Positions 18,101-26,832 are shown, counted from the first letter of the stretch. The stretch: 64,000 nucleotides of DNA from Desulfoplanes formicivorans (GCF_001748225.1 NZ_BDFE01000015.1:549437-613436), one strand, 5' to 3'. The notes: generated by a model from the letters alone, not told the origin. Program-made: numbers and translations.

Positions 18101-18289
18101 AGCCACGGTTTCCGACAGAACCTGGGCGTTGGCCCCGGGATAGTTGGTGGAGACCGAAATGGTCGGGGGGGCTATCTCCGGATACTGGGCCACGGGCAGC
18201 GAGCGCAGGGTCACCAGTCCGGCGATGATGATCACAATGGAGATCACGGCCGCAAAAATGGGGCGGTTGATGAAAAAACGGCTGAACAT
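15128..18289 (-). CDS. RND multidrug efflux inner-membrane transporter (HAE1/AcrB type)
   Basis: 1053 residues, typical of AcrB/MexB: N-terminal TM1 (SIVIIIAGLVTLRSLPVAQY), two periplasmic porter/docking loops and twelve membrane helices. Proton-relay residues are visible as the Asp pair in GIVVDDAIVVVENA (TM4) and the Lys in ALACKTAILISEFAKE (TM10). It works with the periplasmic adaptor encoded 9 bases upstream and the outer-membrane factor further upstream as a tripartite drug or solute exporter. No local TetR-type regulator is seen, so control is probably distant. Confidence 0.95.
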   Translation of the reverse strand: MFSRFFINRPIFAAVISIVIIIAGLVTLRSLPVAQYPEIAPPTISVSTNYPGANAQVLSETVAQPIEEQVNGVEGMIYMSSTCANNGDYSLTVSFDIGTDLDMAQVLVQNRVSQATALLPEAVQSMGVTTQKQSTNILLFATLTSPNNTFEPLYLSNYATLRIKDELSRIDGVGSVSVFGAGDYSMRIWLNPNKLKARGLTTTDVLNAINEQNVQVAAGQIGQPPAPQDQDFQYSITVKGRLTDVKQFESIIVKTLPGGAMVRLRDIARVELGAQTYDLASQANGIPTAAIAVYQQPGANALDVAKEVKARLEELKQSFPNDLEYSIPFDTTEFVNASIDEVVETIFIAIVLVFIVILVFLQDWRATLIPAATIPVSLIGTFAVMAGLGVSINMLSLFGIVLVIGIVVDDAIVVVENATRNMDDLRLPPKEATIRAMNEVTGPIIATTLVLLAVFVPTAFLGGITGALYRQFALTIATATVFSALNALTLSPALCAIILRPTSTHHNIFARAFNWTFDRFQKGYGAMVSTMVRRGFLVMILFAGLTGAAAWGFLQLPTGFVPSEDQGYAMVSVQLPDAASQKRTLGVIETLNKKIAQLPGVRSWISVPGYSLLDGAVASNAATIWVVFDSWDERLPKGLDVKAMIGQLWQIAGTIQEASVFAFSPPAIMGLGQAGGFEMKIQDKGDVGLTALQQMTQDIALAANGQSTLSQVYSTFRANTPQLFTDVDRTQTKSLGIPLSDVFNTLQANLGSKYVNDFNIFGRSYQVRLQADARFRTKVEDIKKLEVRNKDGDMIPLGTVVSVHKTLGPQLITRYNMYPTATLNGQGAPGVSSGQAMTMMENIAQAKLPTSMGYAWSGMSYQEKVAGSATMVIFALAIIFVYLVLCAQYESWTLPLTIILSVPLALIGTVIAVYIRNMDVNVYTQIGIVLLIALACKTAILISEFAKEGHESGQGIVEAALEAARLRFRPILMTAFAFILGVFPLVIATGAGAASRQALGTAVFAGMISATFLMIFFVPVFYVVIQGMSERFWKRKHVPIMQHNKPSHDVDEL

Positions 18290-18298
18290 GGGGGCTCC

Positions 18299-19480
18299 TT
18301 ATGCGGCTTCTGATGGGGCGGATGTCTTGACCAGCGTATCCGGCTTGACTTCCGTGGGATTGACCGTTGCCCCGGGGCGGGCCTTTTGCACTCCCTTGAC
18401 GATGACCCGGTCGTCCGGTCCGATGCCCTTGGTGATCACCCGCATGCCGTGGACCAGGGTTCCCGTGGTCACGGAACGGTATTCCACCTTGTTGTCCTTA
18501 TCCACAACCAGGACATACTCCCCCTGCTGATCCACTCCCAGAGCAAGATCAGGAATCAAAAGAGCGCCTTCCACCTGACCCAGGGGAACCCGGATGCGGG
18601 CGAACAGGCCGGGAAGAAGCCAGTGGTTGGCGTTGTCGAATACAGCCCTGACCTGCATGGTTCCCGAAGTGGATTGCAGGCGGTTGTCAATATAGTCGAT
18701 ATGTCCCTGGGTGGGATAGTCGGGTTGATTGGCGAGGCCGAGAAAGGCCTTTTGTTCGGTGTTCAGGGAAAAGGTTTCGGTCTTGCAGTGTTCCTGATAG
18801 TACAGCAGATCCCGCTCGCTGACCGTGAAGTAGGCGTACATGGGATCATCATCAACAATGGTGGCCAGCAGGGTGGGGGTGCCCGCGCCCACCAGGTTGC
18901 CCTTGTCCACCAGACTGCGGTCAATGCGTCCGCTGATGGGCGCCTTGATATGGGTGTAATTGAGGTTCAGCCTGGCGGTTTCCACACTGGCCTTGGCACT
19001 TTCCACCTGGGCCTGGGCCTGTTCCTTCTTGGCCCTGGCCTCGATCACGTCCACTTCACTGACCGCTCTGTCCTTGTAGGCATTTTCCTTGCGGATCAGG
19101 GTGGCCTTGGCCAGATCCAGTTCCGCCTTGCGCACCATCAGTTCTGCCTGGGCTTCCCTGAGCTTGGCTTCATAGGGACGAGGATCAATGACGAACAGGA
19201 GATCACCCTTGTTGACGTATGAGCTGGGGGTAAACAGGATTTTTTCCAGATACCCCTCCACCCGGGGCCGGATTTCAACGGATTGCTGGGCCTCGGTGGT
19301 TCCGGTGAATTCGGCGTAGTTGGTCACAGTCTGGACCAGGGGTTTGCTCACGGTAACGCTTGCCGGTGGCGGGGGCACATAGGTGTTTTCCTTTTTCTTG
19401 CAGCCGGCTGCAAGAAAAAGAGCGATGCCCAGCAGGGCTACAGCGAAACAGGTGCGGTGGTGGTTGTGGTCGTTATGCAT
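18299..19480 (-). CDS. RND efflux periplasmic adaptor lipoprotein (AcrA/MexA type)
   Basis: 393 residues. A lipobox LFLAAGC places the lipidated Cys at residue 27. Membrane-fusion-protein domains follow: barrel-sandwich/lipoyl halves (RPRVEGYLEKILF and THIKAPISGRIDRSLVDKG), an alpha-helical hairpin (about 95-160, rich in Ala/Glu/Lys), and a beta-barrel with the membrane-proximal domain. A strong AAGGAG precedes the start. It is the middle gene of the three-gene efflux operon, bridging the pump and the outer-membrane channel. Confidence 0.94.
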   Translation of the reverse strand: MHNDHNHHRTCFAVALLGIALFLAAGCKKKENTYVPPPPASVTVSKPLVQTVTNYAEFTGTTEAQQSVEIRPRVEGYLEKILFTPSSYVNKGDLLFVIDPRPYEAKLREAQAELMVRKAELDLAKATLIRKENAYKDRAVSEVDVIEARAKKEQAQAQVESAKASVETARLNLNYTHIKAPISGRIDRSLVDKGNLVGAGTPTLLATIVDDDPMYAYFTVSERDLLYYQEHCKTETFSLNTEQKAFLGLANQPDYPTQGHIDYIDNRLQSTSGTMQVRAVFDNANHWLLPGLFARIRVPLGQVEGALLIPDLALGVDQQGEYVLVVDKDNKVEYRSVTTGTLVHGMRVITKGIGPDDRVIVKGVQKARPGATVNPTEVKPDTLVKTSAPSEAA

Positions 19481-19572
19481 GGGGTACTCCTTGTTGTTGA
19501 AAACGTGCGCGGTGGTGGGTGGGAAGTGCGCTGTGCCCGGGAAAAGCGGGTGTCGTGTATCCTTTTTCCTGC

Positions 19573-21018
19573 CTACTCAAAGACGGTTTCCTTGAGGGTG
19601 GGCAAGAGGGCCTCGGGGTCGTCCGGGTTCCACCCGCCGCCCAGGGCCGCGTACAGGTTGACGAAATTGGCCGCGCTGCTGCCCCTGGCCGAGGCCAGTT
19701 CGTTTTCCAGGGAGAACTGGTCCCGCTGGGCATCCAGGACGTCCTGGAAATTGACCAGTCCCTGTTTGTACAACTGGGTGGACAGGGTTACCGACCTTCG
19801 GGCCGCGTCCACGGCCCGGGACAGGGCCTCCAGACGTACCCGGTCTTCGATATAGGCACGCAAGGCGTTTTCCACTTCGTTGAGGGCATTGAGCACCGTG
19901 CTTTCATAGCGGAGCATGTACTGCCGGGCCACGGCATCCTGGGCCTTGACCCGGTTGCGAATGCGGTTGGCGGAAAAAATGTTCCAGCGCAGGGATGGTC
20001 CAAAGGCGAACACATTGCTGGCCGGTTCGAACAGGTCGTTGGTGTTCACGGATTCATAGCCAAAGGATCCGGTCAGGGAGAGGCTCGGATAGAGATCTGC
20101 CTTGGCCACACCGATACGTGCGGTCTGGGCGGCCAGCTGCCGTTCGGCCCGGCGGATGTCGGGGCGTTGCCTGAGGAGATCCGCGGGCATGCCCAGAGTG
20201 GCCTTTTGGGGAGGCAGGGGGATGTCCTTGGGAATGCTCAGTGTATCATACAGCGCACCGGGCTGACGCCCCAAAAGTACGGCCATGGTGTTAATGCTTT
20301 TGGATAATTCAATACGCAGGGGCGGAATCGTGGCCTCGGAGCTGGCCAGGACCCGTTCGGCCTGGGCCACGTCCAGGCTTGTTGCCAGTCCGTATTTGAA
20401 TTTGGAACGGGTCAAACCCAGAACCTGTTTCTGGGATGCGATGTTTGCGTCGGCAGCGGCCAGCCGTGCCTGATAGGTACGAATATTCAGATAGGTCCGG
20501 GCCACCTGGGCGTACAGGGAGATCATCACATCGGTGCGATCTTCTCGGGTTGCCTGGAATTCGGCTCCTGCTGCTTCCACGGAACGGCGGATGCGCCCGA
20601 ACAGATCGACTTCCCAGCTGGCTGAGACTCCTGGTGCATACAGGGTATCGGTTTTGCCCAGCCCATAGTTGTTTTTGCTGGTCCTGTAACGGGTGATACC
20701 GGCATCGGCATCCAGGGACGGAACTTCCTCACCCAGGGCGATGCCGAGTTGAGCCCTGGCCTCATCCACCCGAGCCACAGCCTCCTTGAGGCCCAGATTG
20801 CCTGTGGCAGCTTCGGTGATCAATCTGGTCAGCAAGGGATCGTTATACAATTTCCACCATTCCAGAACCAGGTGTTCCCTGGTCTCCAGGGCCGGATCAA
20901 GAGGGGTATGCCAGGCGGACGGCATGTCCGTTTGGGGCGGTGTGTAGTCGGGGCCGACAGCGGCACAACCAGCAAGAAAAAAGACAAGGACTGGCAGGAG
21001 TACCGTGAGACGGGGCAT
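19573..21018 (-). CDS. outer-membrane efflux channel lipoprotein (OprM/NodT type)
   Basis: About 482 residues from ATG 21018, chosen because it gives a compact lipoprotein signal peptide (MPRLTVLLPVLVFFLAGC). Starts at 21063 or TTG 21093 are also open, and none has a clear ribosome site. It has the OprM-type AAVGPDYTPP motif after the lipid Cys and two duplicated TolC-like repeats: DEARAQLGIALGE in the first, and RRAERQLAAQTARIGVAKAD followed by LYPSLSLTGSFG in the second. As the first gene of the RND operon it supplies the outer-membrane duct. Confidence 0.92.
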   Translation of the reverse strand: MPRLTVLLPVLVFFLAGCAAVGPDYTPPQTDMPSAWHTPLDPALETREHLVLEWWKLYNDPLLTRLITEAATGNLGLKEAVARVDEARAQLGIALGEEVPSLDADAGITRYRTSKNNYGLGKTDTLYAPGVSASWEVDLFGRIRRSVEAAGAEFQATREDRTDVMISLYAQVARTYLNIRTYQARLAAADANIASQKQVLGLTRSKFKYGLATSLDVAQAERVLASSEATIPPLRIELSKSINTMAVLLGRQPGALYDTLSIPKDIPLPPQKATLGMPADLLRQRPDIRRAERQLAAQTARIGVAKADLYPSLSLTGSFGYESVNTNDLFEPASNVFAFGPSLRWNIFSANRIRNRVKAQDAVARQYMLRYESTVLNALNEVENALRAYIEDRVRLEALSRAVDAARRSVTLSTQLYKQGLVNFQDVLDAQRDQFSLENELASARGSSAANFVNLYAALGGGWNPDDPEALLPTLKETVFE

Positions 21019-21388
21019 GGTACGTGTCAGACAAATACGAAAGTGGCGTCTGGTTCGGTCCATAAGCAGGAGGTCCATGGTTGGGGTGAACAAGGGAGGG
21101 AAAGGTCGCCATCACGGTAATCTTCCCTTACCGCAAGGCTTGTGTCCTCTTAGAAAAGACCCCGGACCCGTAGCAAATAATGATGAGCTTGGATAGTGCC
21201 AAGTAGGTTGAAAATCCTTGAAGGGAGCGTGTAAGACAGGTTTGATTGCTCGTGAAAGTCATGAATATGACGTGGTTGCCCGGCCATGGGGCGGGGACGG
21301 AATATCTGGCTCTCATGACCCGAAAAGGGATATAAACAGGCCCTGGCTGGTGGTTTTGCAGGGGGGGCGGGCGTTGTGTGGTTGGCAG
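21019..21388. other. intergenic region upstream of the RND operon
   Basis: 370 bp between the end of the corrinoid ABC operon and the first RND gene, both on the reverse strand. It must hold the RND promoter, but I could not pick out a clear -35/-10 pair or operator. The open frames here lack ribosome sites. Confidence 0.4.
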
Positions 21389-22201
21389 CTATGGGGTTGA
21401 AGCCCGATGCCCCGGGATATTTCCCGGCATGGGCATGATGCGGGGTCTGCCTGTCTGGGGATGGGTATCCACGAACAGCCGGCATCCATAGGCCGGTTCA
21501 AGGATGGCTGATTGCAGAACCTGCTCGGGACTTCCCTGACAGGCCACCTTGCCCTGATGCAGCAGAAGAATGTGGTCCGCATACATGGACGAGAGGTTCA
21601 GGTCATGGGAAACTAGAACAATGGTCGTGCCTTTGGTTGCGCGCAGGTCGGCCAGCAGGTCCATGATCCTGATCTGGTGAGCATAGTCCAGGGCGGCGGT
21701 CGGTTCGTCCAAAAGCAGGATGTCCGGTTCCTGGCACAGGGCCCGGGCAATAAAGGCGCGCTGGCGTTCCCCGCCGCTGATCCTGTCCATGGATTTGTGG
21801 GCCAGATGGTCCACGCCGGTATAGCGCATGGCGTTCTGGGCCATGTCCAGATCGGTGCGGGTTTCAAAGCCCAAGAGGCCCTGGCGGGGCGCCCGGGCCA
21901 TGAGCACGGCCTGCTGTACGGTAAAGGGGAAGGACTGGGGCAGGGATTGGGGAACAATGGCCAGGGTGCGGGCCCGGAGTCTGCGTTTGAAGCGTTGCAG
22001 CTCCCGGCCATTCAAAAGAATATGTCCGGAGAGGGGACGACACAGACCGGCAAGCAGGCGAAGCAGCGTTGTCTTGCCTGATCCGTTGGGGCCGATGATG
22101 GTGAACAGACTGCCCCTGGGAATGTCCAGGGTGATGTTGTGGAGAACCCGGGTCCCGTTGTAGGAAAAGGCGAGATGTCGTGTGGCCAGGGCACTGGTCA
22201 T
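21389..22201 (-). CDS. btuD: corrinoid/siderophore ABC transporter ATPase
   Basis: 270 residues of the FecE/BtuD family: Walker A IGPNGSGKTT, Q-loop VPQSL, signature ISGGERQRAF, Walker B ILLLDEPTAALD and the switch His in LVSHDLN. Its start overlaps the permease stop by four bases (ATGA), showing translational coupling. Family sequence alone cannot separate iron-siderophore from B12 uptake; the cobalamin riboswitch at the head of the operon argues for corrinoid. It is the last gene of the four-gene uptake operon. Confidence 0.88.
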   Translation of the reverse strand: MTSALATRHLAFSYNGTRVLHNITLDIPRGSLFTIIGPNGSGKTTLLRLLAGLCRPLSGHILLNGRELQRFKRRLRARTLAIVPQSLPQSFPFTVQQAVLMARAPRQGLLGFETRTDLDMAQNAMRYTGVDHLAHKSMDRISGGERQRAFIARALCQEPDILLLDEPTAALDYAHQIRIMDLLADLRATKGTTIVLVSHDLNLSSMYADHILLLHQGKVACQGSPEQVLQSAILEPAYGCRLFVDTHPQTGRPRIMPMPGNIPGHRASTP

Positions 22202-23187
22202 GATCGTTTTCTCGTCAGCAGAAAGATGAACAGGGGAGCTCCTATCATGGCCGTGAGCACGCCCACGGGAAGTTCCCCACGGGAGGGCAGGCTCCGGGCC
22301 AGGGTATCACACAGGACCATGTAGGCGCCGCCGCCCAGGATACATGAGGGTACAAGAATCCGGTGGTCATGGCCATGAACAAGGCGCAAAAGATGGGGAA
22401 CCACCAGGCCCACAAAACCCAGCAGCCCGGTTTGGCAGACAACCGCGGCAACCATCAGGGTGATGGTTATGAGCAGGATGACGGCTGTTGTACGCACGTC
22501 AATGCCCAGGGATGCGGCTGTTTCGTGACCGAGCTGGAAGATGTTCATTCGTTGGGCCAGGGCGAAGATCAGTATTGATCCGGCCAGAACCACTCCCAGG
22601 GTCAGGATGATGGAGGAAGGATCAGCAGAGGGGATGGTGCCCATGAGCCAGTGCAGGACGCCTGCTGCCTTGTCGGCAGGGACCATGGAGATGAAAAACA
22701 GGATCAGGGCCGAGCAAAAGGCATTGATCATGACCCCGGAAAGGAGAATGGCTTCCGTGCCGGTGGAGGCCCGGCGTCCGGCAACGGTCAGAACCAGAAA
22801 GAGGCTGGCCAGTCCGCCTGCAAAGGAGATGGCCATGGTGGCCACGTGGGCCAGGGAAAGGATGATGGCGCCAATGGCCCCCACGGCCGCGCCACCGGAC
22901 ACCCCAAGGATGTAGGGCTCGGCCAGGGGATTCTTGAGCAGGGCCTGCATGACCAGACCGCCGGTGGAAAGGGTGGCTCCGGCAAGCACGGCCAGGCAGA
23001 CCCGGGGAAGACGAAGATCAAGAATGATGGCCGAGCGCACCGGATCCATTCCGCTATCCAGAAACAGTCTGGCCGGATCAAGCAGGGAAAAACCGCTGGA
23101 ACCCGCAGACAGGCCCAGCCAGCAGGCAAGGACGAGGAGCAGGGCCATGGGCAGGTTGGTTTTCAGAATGCGCCAGGGAGTGAGCAT
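22198..23187 (-). CDS. btuC: corrinoid/siderophore ABC transporter permease (FecCD/BtuC)
   Basis: About 329 residues from ATG 23187. An upstream GTG at 23229 would translate the low-complexity CAGT-type repeat and is rejected. There are around ten membrane helices with family motifs LRLPRVCLAVLAGATLSTGG, NPLAEPYILGVSGGAAVGA and GFVGLVVPHLLRLV, the last including the ATPase-contact region. It forms the homodimeric channel for substrate delivered by the binding protein encoded just upstream, and overlaps the ATPase gene by four bases. Confidence 0.88.
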   Translation of the reverse strand: MLTPWRILKTNLPMALLLVLACWLGLSAGSSGFSLLDPARLFLDSGMDPVRSAIILDLRLPRVCLAVLAGATLSTGGLVMQALLKNPLAEPYILGVSGGAAVGAIGAIILSLAHVATMAISFAGGLASLFLVLTVAGRRASTGTEAILLSGVMINAFCSALILFFISMVPADKAAGVLHWLMGTIPSADPSSIILTLGVVLAGSILIFALAQRMNIFQLGHETAASLGIDVRTTAVILLITITLMVAAVVCQTGLLGFVGLVVPHLLRLVHGHDHRILVPSCILGGGAYMVLCDTLARSLPSRGELPVGVLTAMIGAPLFIFLLTRKRS

Positions 23188-23202
23188 GGTATTTATTATC
23201 AA

Positions 23203-23270
23203 GTACGCAGAACACAGAGCGCAGTGCACTTAAGTACACAGTACACAGTGCGCAGTGCGCAGTATCTTTT
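23203..23270. repeat. low-complexity CAGT/GCAG-type repeat between uptake genes
   Basis: An imperfect array built on units such as GTACACAGT and GTGCGCAGT lies in the btuF-btuC gap. The unit GCAGTGCGCAGTAT recurs in the tandem repeat at 40203-40279. Function unknown. Confidence 0.7.
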
Positions 23271-23336
23271 TTGTGGGAGAAAAAACAAAAAAACTGGTAA
23301 CTCTTTCAGAATCCGGATGTTGTTGTGAGCCGGGTT

Positions 23337-24281
23337 TTATTTTTTGTTGCCTGTCATCTGGGTGCTGTCTGCTGATTTTTCAAAGCATTCCGGGTGCAGG
23401 ATGCGGGCAAGGATTTCCAGGCCGTCAACCATGCGCGGCGAGGGACGGTCAAAGAGGTCCGAGTTCACCTGTTGGATGCGATGCTGGCGAACCGCCGGGA
23501 TGTGTGTCCATTGTTGCCAGGTTGCGGCTGTTTCCTTCCAGGCTCCGGAGCGATCCATGGATGGGATGATAATGACTTCGGGCATGAGGGTCAGGGCCTG
23601 TTCCATGGAAAAACGGGGGTAGCCCGTAAAGGCCGCTGCCACGTTGCGTCCTCCGGCCAGGGTGATGAGTTCGTTGATATAGGTTCCCTGTCCGGCGGTA
23701 ATAATGGGATTGCTGTCAATTTGGTACAAGACTCCCGGACGCGTTGGGGCGCAGGCTATGCGTTCCTGAACCTTTTTGATACGATGGGTCAGGGACGCCA
23801 TTACCTCTGCGGCTTCCCTTGGTCGGTTGATCACCTGGCCCACAAGGCCAATGGCCTGGATCACCGAATCCAGACTGTCATTGTTCACGGCAAAGACCGG
23901 GATATGCAATCGGCGCAGGGTCTGTACGGTGACATAGGGAGTTCCGTCCTTGAGGGCAATGCACAGATCAGGACGAAGAGACGCGATTTTTTCCACATCC
24001 AATTGCACATAGCTGCCCACCACAGGGAGATCGACCGCCTCGGGTGGATGGTCGCTGAACCGTGTCCGTCCCACGAGCCTATCCCTACCGCCAAGGGCGC
24101 AGACAATTTCCATGGCGCTGGGAGCCAGGGCGATGATCCGTGACGGATGGGCGGGAACAGTGACCTTGCGTCCGGTCTGATCCGTGAGGATACGGGAGGG
24201 TTGGGCAGAGGCGGTCCCGGCGGCACACAGAAACAGGGTGGTGACAAGGGTAAAAAAGATTGTGTGACGCAACGGTTCCAT
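23337..24281 (-). CDS. btuF: corrinoid/siderophore ABC substrate-binding protein
   Basis: 314 residues with a cleavable signal peptide (about 1-26, ending TASA) and a BtuF/FepB-type periplasmic binding fold: VTVPAHPSRIIALAPSAMEI, then GSYVQLDVEKIASLRPDLCI and PRFSMEQALTLMPEVIIIP. It captures the ligand after passage through the TonB-dependent receptor. It follows that receptor gene, separated by a long intercistronic hairpin, and precedes the permease. Corrinoid specificity is inferred from the riboswitch. Confidence 0.87.
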   Translation of the reverse strand: MEPLRHTIFFTLVTTLFLCAAGTASAQPSRILTDQTGRKVTVPAHPSRIIALAPSAMEIVCALGGRDRLVGRTRFSDHPPEAVDLPVVGSYVQLDVEKIASLRPDLCIALKDGTPYVTVQTLRRLHIPVFAVNNDSLDSVIQAIGLVGQVINRPREAAEVMASLTHRIKKVQERIACAPTRPGVLYQIDSNPIITAGQGTYINELITLAGGRNVAAAFTGYPRFSMEQALTLMPEVIIIPSMDRSGAWKETAATWQQWTHIPAVRQHRIQQVNSDLFDRPSPRMVDGLEILARILHPECFEKSADSTQMTGNKK

Positions 24282-24300
24282 GCAGATTCCTGAAAAGGGG

Positions 24301-24343
24301 CAATATCCCTGGAGCCGAAATAGATCCGGATCCAGGGATATTG
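24301..24343 (-). other. intercistronic hairpin between receptor and binding-protein genes
   Basis: A perfect 13 bp stem (CAATATCCCTGGA / TCCAGGGATATTG) with a 17-base loop lies between the receptor stop and the binding-protein start. On the transcribed strand CCCCTTTTC follows, so it could partially terminate or protect the receptor mRNA. Confidence 0.65.
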
Positions 24344-24360
24344 TTTATTAGGTTATGGGG

Positions 24361-26298
24361 TTAGAATTTCCATTCCATTCCAGCATAGAAGTTTCGTTCG
24401 GGCATGACGTAGTAGGTTTCTCCGTACGCAGTTGTAGCGTACAGCTCGTCGAATATGTTGTTCACACAGGCATAGAGTCTGAGAGCTTGTGTGCATTCCC
24501 ACGTCAGTTTGGCGTCGACAACCGTGTATGCATCAATTTTTTCATAGGTATCGTTGTCGCTGTCATTGCCATCATATTTGGAACTCACATATTTTCCGTC
24601 CAGAGAGATGCAGGCCTGCTCGATAAAGCGCCAATCAACACCTGCATTGACTGAATGTTCAGGAACCAGCGGGACAACATTGTTGGAATCCTTGAACCGA
24701 GCGTGTATCCACGTGTAGTTGAATCGTAACGTAAAAGGTCGTATCGGGCAGTATTTTATGCTGGCCTCAATGCCATGACGAAGAATGGGTTCATCGCGAT
24801 TGTCCGTCACCCAGTCCCATACCGTGGGATCGGGTTGGATTGTGTATATTTCATGTTTGGATTCTTGGCGGAATACAGCAACATCAAAGGCGATACTCTC
24901 CCAAGGTTTTAGGTGGGTTCCCACTTCGTAATTTATCGTGGTTTGGGGTTCGATGTCTTCCACTGCGTAGTTCATGTCGTCTACGGAGGGGGTACGAAAT
25001 CCGGTGGCAACCGATCCATAGACGTTTCCAAGACTGCCCAGCGAGTATATCAGCCCGCTGTCATATGAAATGTGGTTCCAATTCTTGTTCTCAAAAGATT
25101 TGCGATCAAGATTGTAATGGGTATAGCGGCTGCCGATCGTTAGGGTAAGATCATCGGTCAGAGACCAGGCTGTTGCCACAAACAAACCGTTTTCCTTCGC
25201 ATAGGTCTGTATCTCTTCCCAGCTGTTGTAATCCGAATAAAGACCGTCCAGACCCAACTGTACGGTATGTTCGCGTCCATAAAGGAAGATTTTTTTGTCC
25301 CATCTCAATGCGTAGTTGTAGGTGTCTTCTTGTATCTTATATGTAGTTCCGTATCCCCATGTATAGGGATTATCCCTGAATAGAAGGCCGAGATCCAGGT
25401 CTAATGAACCATAGTCTTCCAGGTTGATAGTCGAGCTGGCCTGGATGCGCTGTTGCTCGATAGATCCATGTGCCTCATCAGAATTCCAAGGATTTTTTTC
25501 CCGGCGTTTGTCTCGATCATCGATATCATCGAGGTTCACTCCTCCGGGCATACCATACTCTTCCTCATGGACGGCCACACTGAAGTTCATGGAGAAAATG
25601 TCTGTAGGGTCAAGGCCGAACTTGAATTGTGCATCCTTTTTTTCCATCCCTCCGTTTTCTCGATAGCCGTCCGAATCAGAATATGAGCCAATGGCGTTCA
25701 TGCTGAAAATATCTTTTGATCCATGGATGGCCGCTTGATATTTTTTTGTATTATAGCTTCCGAACTCTGCGCCGATAGATCCACCGAAAGGGGTGCCCTC
25801 TCCGGATTTGGTGATGACGTTAATGACACCTCCAACTGCATTGTTGCCGTACAATGCCCCGCCCGGGCCTCGAAGGATTTCAATTCGTTCGATTTGGGAC
25901 AGAGGAATAGTTGTAAAATTGGCCCCGCTCATGTCCACGGAATTGATGCGGTGTCCGTCCACCAGAACCAGAACATTGGTTGCAGCATGTTCACCTTGAC
26001 CTCGGATATCTACCTTGCTGCGACCAGGCACCCCGGTGTCGTCAATAAGCTGTATCCCTGCCTCCCGGCCCAGCAGTTCAGGCAGGTTCTGGGCCGTGGA
26101 TTTTTCAATATCCTCGGCCGTGATTACGTTTACATTGCGGGGGATGTTTTTGATCTGATCCTTGGTGCTCGTTCCCGTGACCACATACTCGTCCATTTCA
26201 AAGACCTGGTCTGGGTTCGGGCTGCTACCATCATCTTCGGCCATGGCCGGAGATGCGCACAAACAACATAACAATGCGAAAAAAAGATAAAAACGCAT
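24361..26298 (-). CDS. btuB: TonB-dependent outer-membrane corrinoid receptor
   Basis: 645 residues from ATG 26298, behind AGGAGG. Signal peptide about 1-20 (ending AMA); TonB-box-like DEYVVTGT near the mature N-terminus; plug domain (NVNVITAEDIE through RGPGGALYGNNAVGGVINVI); then a 22-strand barrel ending in an aromatic residue (MEWKF). It imports large ligands through the outer membrane using TonB-ExbBD energy, which is not encoded here. The adjacent cobalamin riboswitch and BtuFCD-like genes support B12 or other corrinoid as substrate. Confidence 0.9.
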   Translation of the reverse strand: MRFYLFFALLCCLCASPAMAEDDGSSPNPDQVFEMDEYVVTGTSTKDQIKNIPRNVNVITAEDIEKSTAQNLPELLGREAGIQLIDDTGVPGRSKVDIRGQGEHAATNVLVLVDGHRINSVDMSGANFTTIPLSQIERIEILRGPGGALYGNNAVGGVINVITKSGEGTPFGGSIGAEFGSYNTKKYQAAIHGSKDIFSMNAIGSYSDSDGYRENGGMEKKDAQFKFGLDPTDIFSMNFSVAVHEEEYGMPGGVNLDDIDDRDKRREKNPWNSDEAHGSIEQQRIQASSTINLEDYGSLDLDLGLLFRDNPYTWGYGTTYKIQEDTYNYALRWDKKIFLYGREHTVQLGLDGLYSDYNSWEEIQTYAKENGLFVATAWSLTDDLTLTIGSRYTHYNLDRKSFENKNWNHISYDSGLIYSLGSLGNVYGSVATGFRTPSVDDMNYAVEDIEPQTTINYEVGTHLKPWESIAFDVAVFRQESKHEIYTIQPDPTVWDWVTDNRDEPILRHGIEASIKYCPIRPFTLRFNYTWIHARFKDSNNVVPLVPEHSVNAGVDWRFIEQACISLDGKYVSSKYDGNDSDNDTYEKIDAYTVVDAKLTWECTQALRLYACVNNIFDELYATTAYGETYYVMPERNFYAGMEWKF

Positions 26299-26302
26299 GA
26301 AA

Positions 26303-26413
26303 AAACCTCCTTCTTCATGCCAAAAGTGAAGAGGAGGCTTCGAGGAAAATAACGGACGTGAAAACGAGTGGAAAGGAGTTCGTCTGAGGATGTCCTGGCT
26401 CGGCCTCGAAGCC
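26303..26413 (-). promoter_or_regulatory. riboswitch expression platform with sequestered ribosome site
   Basis: The receptor's Shine-Dalgarno region (complement of 26306-26316) can pair with an anti-SD segment (26328-26337). A segment at 26336-26345 forms a perfect 10 bp stem with 26404-26413, overlapping the anti-SD by two bases. The two pairings compete, which fits translational control by the upstream cobalamin aptamer. Confidence 0.6.
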
Positions 26414-26430
26414 ATACAAAAAACCACATT

Positions 26431-26605
26431 CCACAGGCTGGTCTCCCGGCTCGAGGATCATCCTAGTTGCCGCGCCTTCCCATTGTCTGCCCCAATGCAG
26501 GCAACAGTGGCTTGTTGCGGTGTTCGTCCCCTCTCACGGTTGCGGGCCAGCGCCGGATTTGCACCGGACTTCCCAATTATCCCCTTGCATCAGGGGAACC
26601 TGTGG
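26431..26605 (-). ncRNA. cobalamin riboswitch
   Basis: The reverse strand holds P1 (CCACAGG / CCTGTGG closing 26605 and 26431), the core GGGAAGTCCGGTGCAAATCC, CCCGCAACCGTGA, an AAGCCACTG-type segment and the B12 box GAGCCGGGAGACCAGCC. The order and spacing match the Cbl aptamer. It heads the receptor-ABC operon. Confidence 0.93.
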
Positions 26606-26660
26606 ATTTGGCATGAGAACTGCCCTGCAGATTAAGATCTGTCAAGATAAAGGGGTGGGA

Positions 26661-26717
26661 GCAAGGTTTCCTGTTCGCCTTGCAGAAAGACGAGGGTACG
26701 AAAGCCTTGGTACCCTC
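26661..26717. promoter_or_regulatory. two hairpins upstream of the MNT-HEPN gene
   Basis: GCAAGG/CCTTGC (26661-26683) and the perfect GAGGGTAC/GTACCCTC (26692-26717) lie in the divergent gap between the riboswitch operon and the nucleotidyltransferase-HEPN gene. They are candidate operators or leader hairpins; there are no U tracts. Confidence 0.35.
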
Positions 26718-26832
26718 ATGAAGAAAGGCTGCTGGAAGACAGGGCACTTGCGTTGCATGGGTGCAAAGGATATCGTTTTTCACGTAACCCCACCGGACCA
26801 TGCATCTACCGGGCACAACGAGCGAGCTAGCC

